A stretch of DNA of 64,000 nt from the NCBI GenBank assembly GCA_000442125.1, contig KE546971.1, positions 498,583-562,582 of the forward strand. The letters run 5' to 3'. This stretch comes from Opeltia flavorubescens. Lineage: Eukaryota; Ascomycota; Lecanoromycetes; Teloschistales; Teloschistaceae. The notes below the pieces were generated by a model. That model was not told the origin of the DNA, made no database searches, and was given only the letters and a program-made list of their open reading frames with translations. A program made the position numbers and the translations under genes. Shown piece after piece: positions 31,901 through 43,889 of this stretch (the first letter of the stretch is position 1; each line of letters starts with the position of its first letter).

Positions 31901-32437
31901 TTGTAATGAAGGATCAAAAGTAGTCGTGCTGTCCTGACGAGAGAGTAATGATTTCGAAGGAAGCGTCGACTGCGAGAAAGGAGTTGTAGGTGAAGCGAGA
32001 CCAGCCGATATGCTTGATGCACCGTTTGCAGTCGACGAGAAAGCGGTAGTGAGCTGAGGAGGTGGCTGATTGGTATTGTTGACTGGTTCAGATCCGGACA
32101 AGGCAATGTAGGTATCCACGCACTTGGATATTATAGTATCTTCGAATTCGCCCTCATGATCTATATCGAAAAGCTTTCCAGCCGCTAGCGCAAAAGTCAT
32201 GCTTTCATTGTACTCTTGAAGATTGTAGTAGACTTTAGCTGCGACCAGTGCGGCGAGCTCACGCTCGGGAAAAGAAGCGTCCTCATAGAGAGCCTCAATA
32301 TCTCCGACAGAAGCGGCGACCTCGGTCCATAGTGAGTCGATTTCTTCATTCAAGACCTTGAGAGCAAAGACTTGCAATTCAGGCTCTGGCTCCGATAGAA
32401 ATCCGACGACACCGGCGGCCGATGTCAACCCCGGCAT
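28936..32437 (-). CDS. RPN2: 26S proteasome regulatory subunit Rpn2 (PSMD1)
   Basis: Exons 32437-31583 and 31524-28936 (58-nt intron) give about 1,147 residues. The N-terminal helical domain starts SAAGVVGFLSEPEPELQVFA. The toroid of proteasome/cyclosome repeats is clear in the middle: ALGVIHRGNLGQG, GGSLYALGLIYANH, GAALGLGVAGMATGDES-like units, ALGMALIMYGRQEGAD, RYGGIQTLALAYCGTGSNKA and RYGAAMALGISCAGTG. The C-terminal third contains charged KKEKQQRRE and acidic DDEAGAGDE tails. Rpn2 is the base subunit scaffold that binds Rpn13 and other partners. A Ser/Thr/Pro-rich insertion at about residues 120-195 is absent from yeast. One ambiguous base (30700) hits one codon. Confidence 0.95.
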
Positions 32438-33269
32438 CGTGCTAGCACTATTGTCGGTATCTTTTGCTTCTGTTGAGATTGTTTTCCTCGTTGTTTAAGA
32501 GGATCTCGGGGTTCGAAGTTTTGGCTGAAAGTCGTATAGATAACTTCTTTTCAAATGATTGGACCTACGGCTATCAGGGAAGAATTCAGGCGGAGAAAGC
32601 TGATGTGGGAAGATGAAGTTGATGATAATGACGGCACGTTGTGAGGATGACTATGGGGTATGGAGTTTGGCTGCACAGAGCTTGACACGTTCGGAGGCAT
32701 CAGAGGCGCACGTCAGATCATGCGGTAACTCAAGGTACTGCTTACCGTTTTGCTGAGTCATCAAGCGCTAGTCAAAGTGCAGAAACAAATATGGGATCGA
32801 TCTCAAGAAAGACCGGCCATGTTCCTATCGTGATGAAGAGGTAGATCTAGTTAGGGACTATCTGATGAATTAGTAGATTGTAATCATAGTTTCTGCTATA
32901 GTGTGATCAAAAGTTGTAGGTGCCGCGAGTATTAGCAGGCAATGCGCGATTGAAGTCTTCATCCGCCAAAGGACTTAATTACACCCCTTCATAAATACCA
33001 TTGTTTATTCTGCCCTGAAATCTACCGTCTTCAATCATCTTTTGCGGTCTGGACAGCCTCTTAGCTGGAAGTCGACCTCTCCACAATTCTACCATTCGGG
33101 TTTCAATCGCCTCTCGACAGTTTGCGCCCATATCATAAAATAAGGAGCGCACCTACAATTCAGAGATGTGAGCTGGCAAACAAGAGACATTCGGAGAAGA
33201 GGAGGATATTGAGCGAGCTTCTCAGGGGATTCGCAAGAACTCTATCAGCGCTGGCGCTGCATAGCAAAC
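32438..33269. promoter_or_regulatory. Divergent promoter region, RPN2 / CET1
   Basis: 832 bp between two housekeeping genes transcribed away from each other. I looked for the yeast proteasome element GGTGGCAAA by eye and did not see it. Confidence 0.4.
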
Positions 33270-36002
33270 ATGGATATCAGCTCGTTGATCGACTCTGATG
33301 CTTCCGGGTCTGCTTCAAAGGCACCACCTCCAGCACCAGAAGCGAGAAGAGACCCTATACAACATTTCAAGTCCCCTCACGGAAGATATCAAGAGCTCCA
33401 TGACCAGTCACAGCGATTCCCGCCGCGCGGTAACGGTTTCGACCCTCCGCAGCCACCACCCCTTCGACCACCGCCCCACAGTGAATTTCGCTCACCCAGC
33501 GCATCTTCATATAATTCCGCCCAGTCACCTTACCAAAAGACTCCCTCTTCTGCTTTGAGTACCGGCCAATATCCTTTTCCCCAGCCGCCGCCCCATCATT
33601 CTGCTTATAGCACACAATATCCTCAACATGAAAGTCAAGCATTCACTGTAAATACAGCACACCAAACGCACCACCAAGCTCCATCACTGCCGCAAACACC
33701 CACGAGTAGTACCCCAGGTAGCTCATACCCATCATTTCAACAACATCGCCCGCCTTCCTCTCACTCAGCGTCTACACCTACTTCCGGCCATGCCCAAACA
33801 CCCACGTTCTTTAGGGAAAGCCCACAGCAGAGTCATGCTCAGTTACGTGGAGCGTACGCCCCTAATCAACATCAGCAGCTTGTGTCTCAGCCTGGAACTC
33901 CTCTTGGTCCTCCTACCACCCTTGGTCGGCAGAATTCGAGCGTACGTCGCGAATCGCCCGGTTCTTATGATCACAAACGAACCAACTCAAGTGGAAGTCA
34001 TGGACGGCATCAGCCAATGATTCAATCTCCAAACAGTGTTTTACGCAGTCATCCCGGCCCCTCACCATCCATACATGGCCCTTTGCATGTCCCATCACCG
34101 CCCCATCAGAATGATCTTAGGGGACTGGATCGTGAAAGGAGCCTCAGTGTCAGTCCCAAGACAAGAATACCAAGTCAACCCAGTCTGAGCACAGACATGT
34201 CTATTCCGGACCTTAATCAAACGCCAAGTTCACAATTCACCCCTTTAAAACGTAAAATGGGTGACTCAAGGACGGATGGGTCTTCGCTTGAACAACAACC
34301 CGCAACCAAGAGATCAATGTCTTTAGGCGTAGGGGAGATGTTGAACGCATCGAATGGGGACGAGTCAAGCAACCAGTCACGTGTGATGTTCAACAAACAT
34401 GCGCAGGTGCCACCACAGAGTGAGATGTCAGATCTAAGTAAGGAACGGAGATCTACTGTAAATTCTGATGGGTTTCCAATTATGGCGTCAGGTCAAGGAA
34501 TAGCAGCATCGGCTATGTCAACAGAAACTCAGCAATCACACAGAAATGTGTCGCCAACTGAGGACCAGCGATCAAGGATCAATGTGACTAAGCGACTCGT
34601 ACATGAATCACACCATCCAGTTGGACCCATGAATCATACAAATGTATCCGTGGTGCCCTCGTCCTTCGCAACGAGGTCCACCAGTCCGGGGCAAGACTCG
34701 AAATCTAATACCGGGCAAACATTGCAGGTGAACGATTCAAACCTATCGACAGCAGCTCCGAAACGTAGGGAGAGGTATCGTGAAATCCCAATATTCGCCC
34801 AATCCGCACGTCAAAGAGGTCGTGGTGGACCGTTAATCAACGGCCAGCGACAGATGGCCGGTAAGAGTCCTGCTATGGTGCACCAGCAACCGCCAAGTAC
34901 TATACCCTATCCACCAAAGCCAGAAGTAGACACCACTAAGATCTTGGGCGAGTGGGAGCCCACCATCAACAACGTGATACCTGCAGAGGAGCTGACAAGG
35001 GAGATCATGAACTATCTTTACGGAACCGTCGTGCAAATGAATGGCGTCGTTTTTGGGCCTGCGGGTGGGAGTACAAGTAGCCGGGGTGCAGTAGTCGAGA
35101 TTGAAGCCAAGATTGGTCAAATCATTGACAAGAACACAAACGATCGTTTACGACTCCCTGTCATGACCGAGTGTTTGCTCAGCCGGACCGACCCGAACTT
35201 ACGAACTGCTTTTAGGAGCTCCATGACGGCGGTGAGTTCGAACGGAACATCAGAATGGTAACTTGGCTAATTATGCTAGGCTCAACATAGTCGCCTGAAC
35301 GGCTTCTTGAATCTTGCTCTCCAAAGATCTCAGCCTGCGCCACCCGGAGATCCTTCTAAGAAGCCTCGAGTGGCACTGACGTATGTCCACACCCGAGAAA
35401 CAGACACCTTCTACGACTTATCGCAAAATGCCATCAACACCCTTCCGCCCTCGGTACTGGCTTATCTGGACCGTCGAAATAAACCCAAAGTGCGAATCAC
35501 GACAGATCAGAAGACCGGCAAAGAGATGGCCAAAATCATCAAAGTCCGGATCTCGGATATCGAGGTCTATAGCCCTCAGACACCTTTTGACTGGCGCGTG
35601 AGTGTAAGCCTTGAGGTTAACTATGACGGAGACATGAGGGATCTAGTGGAGACAAGTGAAGGCAAGGACCGAAAATATCCTGACCGAAATAAGGATCGAG
35701 TGAGCTATAAGCACTCGCACTATCAAATCGACTTGACACAAGTTAAAGCGGCCGGAGTGAGTGTCTCTTTGGCATCCCCTAGCAATATTCCCTCCCAAAA
35801 GATAAGACGGTACTAACGTATCTTGCGTTAGGCAAACTCTAGTGTCGAAAAGGAGCATGAACTTGAAGTTGAGATATCTTCGGCTGCTGTTCGCGAACAG
35901 GGTCAGCTCGTCAGCCAAGGCCAGCCGAATAAGTATGAAGATTTAATCAAAGGATTTGTCGACAACGTCAGGACGTTGGTCAGACATTGCAAAGACCAGT
36001 AG
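33270..36002 (+). CDS. CET1: mRNA-capping enzyme subunit beta (RNA 5'-triphosphatase, Cet1 family)
   Basis: Exons 33270-35231, 35280-35756 and 35832-36002, with introns of 48 and 75 nt (the latter with a perfect TACTAAC branch), give 869 residues. Residues 1-500 are low-complexity, rich in Pro, Ser, Gln and His. The catalytic tunnel domain follows: KRRERYREIPIFAQSARQR, then VVEIEAKIGQIID with the metal-binding EIE, VALTYVHTRETDTFY, WRVSVSLEVNYD and finally HELEVEISSAA with the second E-x-E. These strands define the divalent-cation-dependent fungal RNA triphosphatase that removes the gamma phosphate from nascent mRNA before GTP addition. Confidence 0.92.
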
Positions 36003-36812
36003 AGAGGGTTTCTAACAGGACGCTATGATTTGATTGGAGGAGCTCATTTCATAGCTGACTTTCGGGGTGGTGGCTGACATGATTGTATCGCGTCTCAAGA
36101 CTTGGACGGATATTTTGGGTTTAATAGTAGGTTTTCGAGAAAATATGATACCCCAGGCTTGATCGCCGAAGCATAGCACCTTATCTTACCGCTCATTGTC
36201 ATCCATAAAGCGCAGTGAGGAAAGCTGCAGTGAGGTGGTCTGCTACTTCCCTTCAATTCTTTGTTTTCGCAGGCTTCATCTCGCGATTTCCTCGTCTCAA
36301 TCAACTTACGTGTCGCTTTCACTACCAATGGTAGGTAACATTGTTGAAATTGGACTCAGACTATTCTGTCCAGAGGGACTTGTACATTCCACAATTTAAC
36401 GCACATGATTGCTTACAACAGTCGAGACAAAGCGAAAAAGATGATATGGTTTGCTAAAGAGGACAAGGGTAGTTGATGACATTACCAGAACCGCCAGTAG
36501 CCACCTATCTAGAAGTATCGATTTGCCCAGATCGTTTGACCGAAATCGACTGATCTATTGTGGCAGGGCTTTTCTTCACACCACCATCACGAATAGCTGA
36601 TTAGCCTACCGTCACCAATTTTCGATACCGAGCGCCACCGAGGCTGTGCTGAAGGCGACTTCGTGTCACACAATATCGCAAGGCTGTCGTATACGGAGAG
36701 GCTGACACCACGGATGATCCGGATAGTCGATACACCGACAGTAGTGACAAGGCTATCACAGGGATTCGTTGTGATTTAAGATCACACTACTACCGCCTAT
36801 TGGATCTTTTCA
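36003..36812. other. Intergenic region
   Basis: 810 bp between CET1 and the next plus-strand gene; no coding or repeat signal. Confidence 0.4.
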
Positions 36813-38004
36813 ATGCCCCACATCTGCGCAATGTCTCCTCATATCTCTTATGGTGACATAGTCTTACTCGCTGATCTCACTTCAAGGATCTTAGTACGCT
36901 TGCGAAATGTACCCAGGGAGGACAACGGACTCCCTCGCCAGGTCTCAGATCTACTTACCTCTCAGCGAAAATTGCAGGAACGAGCCGCAGATCCTGCTGA
37001 CCCTATCAACGAACATTACATCAGGCAAGATCGGGCGGCACTTGTCGGCGGCTGCTGGAAGTTGGTGAACGACCTGGACATAGCTTTGGAACAGCCCAAT
37101 GGCTCTAGCAACGTCGAAGCTATTGATTCGAACAAAGTAGGGAGTTTGCTATACGATTACACATTGGCCATACATCAATTCCTCGTGACCACATCTTCGA
37201 ACACCTATGTTGAAATCAACACTCAATTGGATTCCAACGGGGGTGCCCTCGACATGATTAGACCAATCATTAACAGCTTGGTTCCAACCTTGATAGCAAG
37301 AGCAATAAGCGAAGATCTCTCACCTTGTTCGTATGTAGGAGACAGCAACTATGTACTGGCAGAACTCAAGGCAACTATACCAGATTTCAAGATGGAAAAG
37401 CATTCAAATGAGATTCTGGCCTACATGCTTGAGCTCAAGAGAGGTAATACACAGAAAGGTATGTAACGTAATCGCCCCGAGAACACGAAGGCTGGTTTAC
37501 TTACATTGTCAACGAATTCAAGTAAGGACGAATACTGGTGATGCCACCCAGAACTCTGACTCTTCTACGGCTCGTGGTGGTGGTGGATTTGGTTTCACGC
37601 CCAGCGACCCTATGTTTGTTTTCCAGAAGTTCATGAAGGAAGAAGGAAGTTCTTCTTCCACGCAAGAACTTGACCCACCTCCTCCAACAGGACAAGCAGC
37701 AGAAGATGCGGACGTTGAACTCCACAGGATTTACGAGACCTTGCGGGATTACCAGGCTCAATACCAGGAGTTTGTGGACTATCCGCCTTGCGATGTCAAG
37801 GCCCGAGAGAAGCAAGCACAGATCCTCAAGGATTGCCTGGAACGAAACGTGGAGGGAGAGCTCGATAAGTTGGTCTTGGGGGAGAACCGAAAGTTGAGAG
37901 GTTTCAAGAAATACCTCACGGACGAGACTGAGGACATGCTGACTATTATTGACAACATAAAATCCAAAGGGCCCGGCTGCAGAAAAAGAAGTCGAGCCTA
38001 TTGA
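36813..38004 (+). CDS. Orphan with possible fungal helical N-terminal domain
   Basis: Exons 36813-37458 and 37523-38004 (64-nt intron) give 375 residues. The first ~110 residues (HISYGDIVLLADLTSRILVR, QVSDLLTSQRKLQERA, CWKLVNDLDIALEQ) resemble the helical domain found at the N-terminus of fungal STAND/NLR-like and ankyrin proteins. After the intron there is a glycine/serine-rich linker and a helical, charged C-terminus (YETLRDYQAQYQEF, AREKQAQILKDCLERNVEGE, LDKLVLGENRKL). No nucleotide-binding or repeat domain follows, so it may be a stand-alone signalling fragment. The exon junction keeps the frame, but I recognise no named family. Confidence 0.6.
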
Positions 38005-38839
38005 TGGGCTGCGTGATTATCTGTGCATGTCGATTTAGCCAGAGCTACGATGAAGGAGAGACCTGGATCTCTCATCGATCATCAAGGAATCGCTCTGATA
38101 TGGGGAGTAGCTACACAACCCAGAAATAACGGGGTAACCGGTCAATACCCACGGGAACCATACTGTATAGCGGAGTCGTTGCCCAATTAAGCAAATTCGC
38201 AGGAAGTTGGAACCATTGCATGCCATCAACTCAATTAACGTGCACCGGCACGACAAGCTGCCAGCTCAACTTCGACGTTTCTACCGCTAATGAGGATCAA
38301 TCTTCTCAGCGAGGTTCGAATTTATTTTCCGGATCCTAGCAGGTTGTGCTGTGGCGAGGTTCCTTTCTTATTTTTTGATGTTTTCAGCCAATGGAGAGTA
38401 ATTTATCTTCTCTCAAATTCGAGGCATGAATTTCGGCTTTGTTAGACTCCTTTTCAAGACGTAGATAGCTTTTTACGAGAGGACGAGCAGCAGTGTCGTG
38501 AGAGACGAGCGGAGGTTTACATCAGACAAGATACATGAATGAGAAGCAACGAGGAAATGGGATATGTAAACATGATTTCATCTTAAAGGAAGGAATATTT
38601 CAAACCATTGAGAACCCCTCATATCAAAGTCCCTTCTCGACTAATGATGATACATTAAACCTGCCCTCAAACCACTAGGAGACCTTGATATCAATTTGCT
38701 TCTCCATTGCCCCTAAGCCTTCGGAAAGATAAGTCCATGCTAAAATCAATATGATAAACCAATTGCCCAATCTTGAACCCATCCAATGACCAACAGCGGA
38801 TCCACTACCAATGAAACCGGTCATTTCGATCAACACCAC
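38005..38839. other. Intergenic, convergent 3' ends
   Basis: 835 bp without a supported gene or repeat. Confidence 0.4.
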
Positions 38840-39088
38840 TCAAGGTACTGGGACAAGGATCGCCGCAGCGCAAGCAGCTTGACAAGTTCCATAAGCAGAG
38901 TTGCAAGCCAGGACGGCCGCGGGAATTCCTGCTCCTGCCGTGACTGTACCGAAGGTGAAGCCAGCGCCGGAATAACAGGCTACGACTACCGCCGAGCAAC
39001 CTGCCTGGCAGACTCCGTATGCGAGGGGACCGGCGGAGGTGAAGGCCACAAGGCTGGCGGTGGGGATGATGAGAGTGGAGAAGCGCAT
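38840..39088 (-). CDS. Small secreted cysteine-rich protein with mirror-symmetric cysteines
   Basis: An 82-residue, single-exon protein. Residues 1-19 are a signal peptide (cleavage near FTSA/GPLAYG). The mature chain of about 63 residues is rich in Ala, Gly and Val and has exactly six cysteines in a mirror arrangement: C-x3-C-x6-C, a 23-residue Gly/Ala/Thr-rich middle, then C-x6-C-x3-C (VCQAGCSAVVVAC and CNSAYGTCQAAC). Similar short proteins occur widely in fungi, but their function is not known to me. The spacing suggests two helices clamped by three disulfides. A TATA-like element lies about 150 bp upstream. Confidence 0.78.
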   Translation of the reverse strand: MRFSTLIIPTASLVAFTSAGPLAYGVCQAGCSAVVVACYSGAGFTFGTVTAGAGIPAAVLACNSAYGTCQAACAAAILVPVP

Positions 39089-39477
39089 TGTGAGTGCGTT
39101 TTTTTTAGGGGAGGAATAAATTGGAGTATGTTAGAGCTCGTTAAGAAATAGTTGATTGGAATGGAATTGCTTGGTCTTGAGGAAGTGTATTGCGTGGTCT
39201 ATGTATGAAAGAGATGAAGTATGGAGAAGGAAGTCTTATAAACGTGGGGTTCGTGAGAAAGGCTGAGATTGAATGACCTATCATCGCCTTCAATTGCTTT
39301 CATTGTGCATATCGAAACGCGGTGTGGCCCGGGAGGAGGGTGGCGGTGAATGTTCACTTGACTGACAAGGCTGCGAGGCTGCAAGGCTGCATGAACATGT
39401 GATATAAACGTTTGTGCATCGAGACATTGGATGTTTAATTGGAGTCTGAAAATAAATGTATTTGGGTATTGACAAGA
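39089..39477. other. Intergenic region
   Basis: 389 bp between JIP5 and the small secreted protein gene on the same strand; promoter of the latter plus the JIP5 3' UTR. Confidence 0.4.
39236..39242 (-). promoter_or_regulatory. TATA-like element upstream of small secreted protein gene
   Basis: Minus strand reads TTTATAA about 150 bp before the start codon at 39088. Position is compatible with a strongly expressed small-protein gene with a ~100-nt leader. Confidence 0.3.
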
Positions 39478-40785
39478 TCAATCCATGCCTTTGAATGCCA
39501 TGATGTGGTTATTTTTGGCACTGTCTTTGCCCTTATTGCGCTTCCTTTTCTTCCTCTTCGGTCGTTCTTCCTCGCTGCTGTCGTCTTCACTTTCCTCGTC
39601 TCCATTCACTTCAGACGCACCGTGTTTCGTGCCATTGGGTTCTATTGAGTCTTCCTCGCTATCCGAGAGGTCATCATTGTCCAAGAAGTGTTCTGTATTC
39701 TTCTCCCAAACCTTGATGATATTCCCACCGCCAGAGATCAATCTCCCATCTGGGTCGAAGCCGAGTGCCATCACGCCTTCTACCTCATCGTGTCTTATTC
39801 TACCGAACACGCCTGTTTTCTTGTGGTTCGTTTGTGCAAAGCTCACGGTTCCGTCACCAAGACCAATAGCAACTATGTTACCCTGAGCCACCGATGTGGG
39901 GACGGAGCACGTTACGTCCAAGCTCTCCCCTCTTGCAACGGTGAATTTCTTCTCCTTCCCTTCTATCATCCCTTTGAGGCCTCCTTCCCATATCCTCAGT
40001 GCTCCCTTCTCGCCTCCTGCAATGATTCTCTCAAAATCCGTAAGGGCACTACTGAACAACTCTTCTTCGAAATCTCCGCTTTCAAAAACGACACCTTTGC
40101 GAATATCGGTCACAGCAGTCGTTGACCCACCCGTCGAAAACCATTGTTTGCTATAGCCACTCGTAGATGTCTCACTTGGTGTCAGAGGTGTGATGCTCGA
40201 TATGTAGTCGTAGTGGGGATTATACGTTTGCTGTGGCTTAGCGTCTGCAAAGGCATTATTGGAGCGTAGGTCGTAGATGTGGAGGGCGGATGAGTCTGTG
40301 GCTAGCAAGAGGCTTTGCGGGCTCAGGGCATGTAAATTGGTTGGAGGATCAGGTTTGCCATCAGCATCGCTATATCATGCATCTTTCAGCTGCTGAGTAG
40401 GTGTGCTCGTGCTATGGGTCGATACATACCTGGGTATCGCAATTTTCCCACTCACTTGGCCTGTCTCCGTTGCGGCAGCTTTGACAATGCCCTCGGAACC
40501 TGCCGATAGCAGCTGTCCATAATCGGTGGTGAAAGCAAGGCTTCTACAGCTTCCTTTGTGACGACGTGTGCGCCAAGCTGTCTCGATTGTCCCATGTCCA
40601 TTTGTGCTCGGTGCGTTCGCCTTGGCTCTGGGACTTGAATTGGTTGGAAGAGCGGGAAGGCGTTGGAGCTGAACGTGGCCAGAGGCAAGGCCTACTGCTA
40701 CGACGGGTTCAACACCATGAACAGCTAACGCGAAGAGATCAGTAGGGAGAGGGAATGTGCAGATTGAATTGAAAGAAAGCTCCAT
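39478..40785 (-). CDS. JIP5: WD repeat protein Jip5 (ribosome biogenesis)
   Basis: Exons 40785-40430 and 40369-39478 (60-nt intron) give 415 residues. The N-terminus ELSFNSICTFPLPTDLFALA with AVGLASGHVQLQRLP is the conserved Jip5 opening. WD-like blades follow: GSCRSLAFTTDYGQLLSAGS, SLLLATDSSALHIYDLR, ALTDFERIIAGGEKGALRIW, GNIVAIGLGDGTVSF, VMALGFDPDGRLISGGG and NIIKVWEKN. The C-terminal tail is acidic then basic, with RPKRKKRKRNKGK as a nuclear/nucleolar signal. Yeast Jip5 is nucleolar and needed for 60S subunit formation. It is divergent from the trimethyllysine dioxygenase gene with only 175 bp between the starts. Confidence 0.88.
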
Positions 40786-40960
40786 AGGTGTATCAGATGC
40801 ACTGTACCTCGGTTGCTCTGTTGGCTCGCAGCTTCCCGAGATCTGAAGGATTTGGCTACGGGGCTAATTCCGTTAAGAATGAACAAGCCTGTTGATTCTT
40901 TCACCCTTGATGCTCTAATTCTAGCGAATAAGGACACTGTTTCGGTGTGCTCGATACGCC
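40786..40960. promoter_or_regulatory. Compact bidirectional promoter, JIP5 / TMLD
   Basis: Only 175 bp separate the two opposing ATG codons, so both genes must share core promoter sequence. Confidence 0.5.
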
Positions 40961-42602
40961 ATGGCTTCGAACATTGAGCATGTGATCAATGATGACAGTA
41001 CACTCGAATTCAGACGGGGCAATGAAGTGTTTCTAAAACTGTGTGTCTCATGAATCCTATGATGACCTGTCCTCATATTCGAGTCTGATCACGATGTATG
41101 GGATTAGCAGTTGCTTCTATCTACGGTCTGTCAAGTTGGGCAAGTCGATGAGGGAGCCCACTGTTGAACTTCTGGACCAGGGATCACTGTCCTTGCAATG
41201 AGTGCCGACACCCTGATACCAAACAGCGCTTGGTAGACACGTACTCTGTACGATTTCTGTTCTTCATATAAGCTCATCATTCTCTCTTGCTTTGCTTCCA
41301 TGTTTTTCTTCCTGGTATCATAATTGATCATCCGAGGTCAGATACCTCCGGACATCCATCCCCAAGAAACTCAAACCAAGAAAAACGGCTTGCGGATACA
41401 ATGTGACTCTACAATCCCTCTCCACTTCGTAGCTGACGAGCAAAGGGTCACATGGCGGCCATGAAAGCTTCTTCAGTTGGGCCCGATTAGAAGCCCACTG
41501 CGCACGTCATAATTTCCCCAATGAGTTTGTCTCCTTAAGCACTCTTCTCTTCATACTTTACTAACTCTCAAGATTACGTCGTTTCGATGCGAGTATCCAG
41601 GAGAGACCTCCTATTGTAGATTATAAGGGAGTAATTAGCAGTGATGACGGGCTCAAGAAGTGGATCAACAATATCCGTACATGGGGTTTCTGCTTTGTAG
41701 ACGGATGTCCCACCACGTCCGAACATACCCAAGCTCTCATCGAACGGATCGCTTTCATCAGGACAACTCATTACGGTCAGTCTGCTTCACAAAGAATTTT
41801 TTTTTGAAGCCTCAGACATCAAGCTGATCTTACAATGGGCTCTCAGGCGGTTTCTGGCGCTTTACTTCTGATCTTGCAAGCAAAGACAGTGCTTACACTC
41901 AATTGGCCTTGGCAGCCCATACTGACAATACATATTTTACCGACCCTGCCGGCCTTCAGACGTTCCATCTCCTATCACACACTGAAGGTGAAGGTGGAGC
42001 GTCCCTGCTAATAGACGGATTCCGGGCGGCTGACATTCTTCGTTACGAATCACCGGAGGACTTTCGTGCTCTTTGCGAAATCAAGATACGGGGCCATAGC
42101 AGCGGCAACGAGGGCATTGCTATTATGCCTGAACGTGCTTTTCCTGTCATCACGACCGAAGAGACTCACCCTGGGCAACCAGCAAAAGTTTCTCAGATTC
42201 GTTGGAACAATGATGACAGAGCGGTNATGACTGGCTTTGAGACGGAAGAAATCGAGAGATTCTACCGTGCGGCGAGGAAATGGGTAGAGATCTTACGGCG
42301 GCCTGAATCCGAATACTGGGTGCAATTGGAACCGGGCATTGTATTGAGTGAGCCAAGCCCCTATGGTCTGCAGTGAGATGCGTCAGGCGACTAAGTCATT
42401 GCGATTTAGCTTTCGACAACTGGAGAGTCTTGCATGGGAGGTCTGCCTTCACAGGCCGGAGGGAAATGTGCGGTGCATACAGTCTGTACAAATGAGGGAT
42501 TTCCAGGTCCACATGCTAACTACAATAGCAAACATGGACGACTTCGTCTCCCGATGGAAGACCTTGAACTATACCAAGGAAGAAATCCTCAATGCCGTCT
42601 AA
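40961..42602 (+). CDS. Trimethyllysine dioxygenase (carnitine biosynthesis)
   Basis: Eight exons by frame and splice-site fit: 40961-41040, 41157-41247, 41342-41402, 41446-41524, 41573-41775, 41847-42347, 42410-42481 and 42529-42602, giving 386 residues. The N-terminal zinc site reads FWTRDHCPCNECRHPDTKQR. Splicing then yields DTYSIPPDI, GLRIQWSHGGHESFFSWARL, THYGGFWRFTSDLASKD and AHTDNTYFTDPAGLQTFHLL (the Fe-binding H-x-D), and finally FDNWRVLHGRSAFTG with the distal His. This is the BBOX/TMLD fold; the sequence is closer to fungal TMLD, the first enzyme of carnitine synthesis, than to gamma-butyrobetaine hydroxylase. The first exon and its 116-nt intron are the least certain. One N (42226) affects one codon. 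Confidence 0.85.
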
Positions 42603-42722
42603 GCAGATTCTACATACCTTCTCTTAAGAATCAAAAGACATCCCAGGCTTGATCAGCAGTAACAGTCATCACAGGCTTTTCTACCACTTGAATTACCTTG
42701 CACTCTAGCATTAACATTTGTA

Positions 42723-43889
42723 TTAGCCAATGTTCAAGGCGATATTAATGATTGCTAGATCCCAGTAAGCATTCCTGGCTGATGCATTGTACAAGATTGG
42801 CCACCCTGATCTAGATGCCTGTAGCATTCCGCGAGAGAATCGTATAACCCACTCCCATGGAATAGGAGCTGGTGAATCCAGCCGAAGCGATAAATCTTTC
42901 AGTCCGAAAACCAAGCTTTTCCGTAATGCCATGCTGCTACCTATTCTCTCCGCCGCCAGGTCAACGATTCGCTGGTAGAAGACGGATAACCGGCTCGCAG
43001 CACCGTCTGCAGGAACTAGGCTTCTCACCGATTTGTATCGTATGTTCCAGCTGTTTCCCAGATTCGTGAGATACGGATCGCTCTCTCCTACTGTGGGAAA
43101 GCCGGATCCTCTCTCCCAGATCGCCAGCGGCTGCGGATAATTAGGGTCTTCATGGATGTTGAGAAGTGTCGCAAAGAGATTCTGAAGGGCGTCAAGGTCA
43201 TCCTCAACACTACTTGCTTCGTCCTCGTTCCTTATCCTCGGCATCGTGATCAGCTCCCCGTGTCTGCGAGCATCTTCGATATTCCGGTCTTGGGGCGATC
43301 CTGGCTCGTATAGAGATATCAATAGTCTCTTGTTGTCTCCTTGGAGCCTTTGTGAGTTTATGGGCGATGGAGTCCATCCTTCGGACCTTACCAGTTTCTT
43401 CCATTCCACCTGACCCTTGGCCGGCAACGCAGGCTTGATTGACAGCCTCTGCGGATTCGGCGATGGGAAGCCACTGGCCCGTGTCTCTCTCGATCCTATG
43501 ATCCCAGAGCGATTCAACGAGCATCAGGGCGATCTTACAACCTCCTGTTCGAAGGTCAGATCATCATCGTTCCATGTTTTCCCGCAGAACTGGACATTCT
43601 CACGGTTGGCCCAGAATTTGGGTAGTACAACTCTAAACCCCCATTCTTGATTCGATTCTTGTTCTTGACTAGCGCCTGATGGGATGAAGGCATGAGACAA
43701 GTCATCAATTTGAGCGATCCCGGACAAATCGTTATTTCCATATATGAGCCTCCGGCAATCATCATATCTCGGAGCACCGAACCATGAAGTAGCTCCGCCT
43801 ATGAGATTGGTGTATGTGCAATCGACATCAGCTAACGTGAAGCTGGCCAAAATGCATATGTAAAATACCACCGTCGTAGCGGACGGCAT
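42723..43889 (-). CDS. Orphan secreted protein
   Basis: Exons 43889-43539 and 43484-42723 (54-nt intron, donor GTAAGA) give 370 residues. The first true ATG at 43889 opens a signal peptide (TVVFYICILASFTLA before DVDC). The rest is globular, with SHAFIPSGASQEQES, FRVVLPKFWANRENVQFC, WERGSGFPTVGESDPYLTNL and PAPIPWEWVIRFSRGMLQAS. There are few cysteines and no catalytic signature I know. The acceptor needed for frame is not the first AG after the branch point, so an alternative is a frame-damaged gene. It converges on the TMLD gene. Confidence 0.5.
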
